From NCBI GenBank assembly GCA_900323505.1, contig OOIN01000034.1, positions 186,001 through 250,000 of the forward strand: a stretch of DNA of 64,000 nucleotides, written 5' to 3'. Position numbers and translations under genes: made by a program. Below are positions 62,235 to 64,000 of this stretch, piece by piece. The notes beneath the pieces are model-generated. The model made no database searches, was not told the origin of the DNA, and saw only the letters and a list, made by a program, of their open reading frames with translations. How positions within the stretch are numbered: position 1 is the stretch's first letter; each line of letters opens with the position of its first letter. Origin of the DNA: Ustilago trichophora. Taxonomy: Eukaryota; Basidiomycota; Ustilaginomycetes; Ustilaginales; Ustilaginaceae.

Positions 62235-62605
62235 CGTTACAACGCACTTGATTCTTGTCGAAGGTGGTGGACAGTAAGGATACCAAGACGAAGTTGGACA
62301 GGGATGACGGTTCTTCCAGAGACAGAAAATCAAGCGGCTGAGTTGCTCCACTTTTTCCTGAATTTCCCTGCGAAAAAGTGACTGTTGGCTGCATCTGAAT
62401 TACTAAGCATGACTTTGAGTGTACACTAAATAGGTGAGAAGGATTCCGTGCGACAAGGAATTGGAAATAGCGCGGGCGACGGTCACTGCTTCCAACCCAA
62501 ACGATTTCGGCATTTCTCGTCGTCGTCGATGTTGAGCAACACCAACGTTTGTTTGACTCTCACCCATCTACCCGGTCCTTCACCCCCACATATACATACA
62601 ACAAG
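62235..62605. promoter_or_regulatory. Divergent promoter of the fusion gene and the complex I subunit
   Basis: 371 bp shared by two nuclear genes for mitochondrial proteins. An ATTGG (reverse CCAAT) lies at about 62460-62464. No TATA box is evident. CCAAT control is common for respiratory genes, but one such pentamer is weak evidence. Confidence 0.4.
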
Positions 62606-63469
62606 ATGCGTGAGTATTTACAGCACAGCACCACAGCGACACAAAGCATGATACATATAAGATCTTGTCGAAAACCGCCATCTCTGGGAAGCGCCAGCAT
62701 TGCCTCGAGCCAAGATCATGCGCAAGGATTCCCTATGCACGCAGAACATCGTACTTACCAAAATCACCACCGCTGCTTTTCATAAACTTGTGCACATCCC
62801 CCTTTCGTAGCCGTCAAGCAACTCGACACGCCATACCCGGTCATTGATGCCGATCCACACTTTTCGCGAGTCGTTCGCAGTTTCCGCGGCTCCGACTATG
62901 CCGCCATGGCAGGAGCCACCGCAGCTTTCCCCTCGGCCATCTACCTGATGGAGATGTTTGATCCAACACGACCCAAGCGCGGTCTCGGTAGTGCTCTGCG
63001 TCTGTCGACATTCCTGGGTCTTTGTGGTGGATTCCTGTTCGCATATCAGAGGACATCGTTCCGTTTCTGGGGCTGGAAGGAGAACGAGATTGAGCAGGCG
63101 GCCAACCAGGCTGCTCTGGATGCCGGTATCAAGCCTCCTGGTACCGACCCTAGCAAGAGCGACCTCACCCCTTACATGCAGGGCGTTGCTCACAGGAACA
63201 GCGCCTTCTCCCAGTTGAAATTCAGTAAGTTCTGCTCAACGTACTCGATAGAGCTCACGTCAACGCTTTCGCATTTGCATTAATGTCACCTTAAGCAGTG
63301 ACTCAAGATTGACTTGGTCCCAAATCAATCGCTTGACCTGAAACCATTACTGACATCGTACTGCTCGCAATACTCTGTTACCCCTCACTCTGTCACAGGC
63401 ACGCTCCCTTGGTTCAACTTGGTAGACCACCCATACCACGGCGGCAACAACTCGCAGGAGTCGTCCTAA
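62606..63469 (+). CDS. Complex I accessory subunit (fungal 21-kDa NADH:ubiquinone oxidoreductase subunit)
   Basis: Three exons: 62606-62609, 62811-63224 and 63399-63469, with introns GTGAGT..GTAG (201 nt) and GTAAGT..ACAG (174 nt), give 162 residues. The first coding exon has only four bases, ATG plus C, and the splice produces MPVKQLDTPYPVIDADPHFSR, the typical opening of the fungal 21-kDa subunit. A hydrophobic stretch (about 75-95, LRLSTFLGLCGGFLFAYQRT) suggests a membrane helix. The C-terminal block STLPWFNLVDHPYHGG, coded by exon 3, matches the family's second conserved domain. It belongs to the N. crassa 20.9/21-kDa type. It is divergent from a gene for mitochondrial translation. Confidence 0.9.
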
Positions 63470-64000
63470 AGTGGCCACGGCTCCAACTCAAACTCTCATA
63501 TCTTTTCGCTTCTTTTGTGTCCACTTGTGACTCTATTTGAATGAGAAGATTGGTTTCACTAGATCCTCCCTTTGCATCGGATTTCCTGTCTTGGATGATT
63601 TGGCTCGATAGCAAATTAAGCGCTGCCGTGAGATTGAATGGAGAGAACAATGGGAAATGTTGGGAGAAGATCTTGAGTCATCGGGCCACTTGTGAAGGTC
63701 TCTGTCTCTTCGGAAGGGGACCGCATTGCATCGCTCAAATTGACTGTGTGAAAAAGCGTGATTCGGCAAGCTTCCGACATCAACACAATCATTCGAGCAC
63801 CTTTTCTCGGGCGCTGACGTCTCACGCAACTGTTCATGGCTGAACCAGATACACAACGTCAAACGCTAAGAAAAATGAGTTTAGACGTTGCGCATGAAAG
63901 AAAAAGTCGAATAAAAATACAAGTGTATGGACAGGATGACTTGTCACTCTTGCAGAAGCCGTTTTGACAGCCAGTCCATGCAACTGAAATGGGATGTCTT
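63470..64000. other. 3' flank of the complex I subunit gene to window end
   Basis: 531 bp with no supported exon on either strand. It contains an AATAAAAA motif near 63890 that could serve as a polyadenylation signal. A gene beyond the window may begin here. Confidence 0.45.

Noticed and set aside
62235..62351. 39-codon upstream extension of the fusion gene
   Set aside because: Begins at a GTG codon and is not presequence-like; the ATG at 62234 starts a typical mitochondrial signal.
1..64000. Transposable elements, CRISPR arrays or horizontally acquired islands
   Set aside because: No reverse transcriptase, integrase or transposase frame, no long terminal or inverted repeats, and no regularly spaced repeats were seen; every recognised gene is a typical fungal one.

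Overview
The window is nuclear DNA of a basidiomycete smut fungus (Ustilaginaceae: the Ustilago / Sporisorium / Moesziomyces group). The grounds are intron-poor genes with GTAAGT/GTGAGT donors and short introns, alternating strands, intergenic tracts of poly(A/T), poly(G), GA/CT and CA/TG repeats, C-ending codons in the highly expressed genes, and an acetyl-CoA carboxylase that by my recall is almost collinear with the Ustilago maydis enzyme. No transposon, tRNA, rRNA or CRISPR array is visible. Species cannot be fixed from the sequence alone.

Layout, left to right: 3' end of ribosomal stalk protein P2 (1-152); a 2.1-kb gene-free stretch; cytochrome c1 CYT1 (-); the structure-specific nuclease MUS81 (-, four exons); a 3.5-kb gene-free region; acetyl-CoA carboxylase ACC1 (+); a small protein with a dsRNA-binding-like domain (+, three exons); an Scm3-type CENP-A chaperone (-); DSC4-like subunit of the Dsc E3 ligase (+); ribosomal protein eL33 (-); the ribosome-export factor BUD20 (+); nucleoporin NUP85 (+); clamp-loader subunit RFC3 (+); AMP deaminase AMD1 (-); an enlarged DASH subunit SPC34-like protein (+); a cytochrome-b5-fold protein (-); ESCRT-0 subunit HSE1 (+); phosphatidate phosphatase APP1 (-); methylenetetrahydrofolate reductase (+); SKP1 (+, five exons); a Zn2Cys6 transcription factor (+); PAF1 (-); a CUE-CCCH-DUF1771-Smr protein (+); tRNA pseudouridine synthase DEG1/PUS3 (+); a very unusual mitochondrial fusion protein (-); and a complex I accessory subunit (+).

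The window is mostly housekeeping. Loose themes are mitochondrial respiration and translation (CYT1, the fusion protein, the complex I subunit), chromosome segregation and genome maintenance (SCM3, SPC34, MUS81, RFC3), ubiquitin and endosomal sorting (DSC4, HSE1, SKP1), and ribosome production (P2, eL33, BUD20). Several neighbours are divergent and share 370-1100-bp promoters.

The most remarkable object is at 59067-62234. One uninterrupted 1055-codon frame holds a mitochondrial presequence, an Atp25-type RsfS ribosome-silencing domain that appears to be split by an inserted neugrin/Rrg9 domain, a second presequence-like basic stretch, and a complete mitochondrial-type asparaginyl-tRNA synthetase. 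This would tie mitoribosome assembly to tRNA charging in one precursor. All domain calls were made by eye, without database searches.
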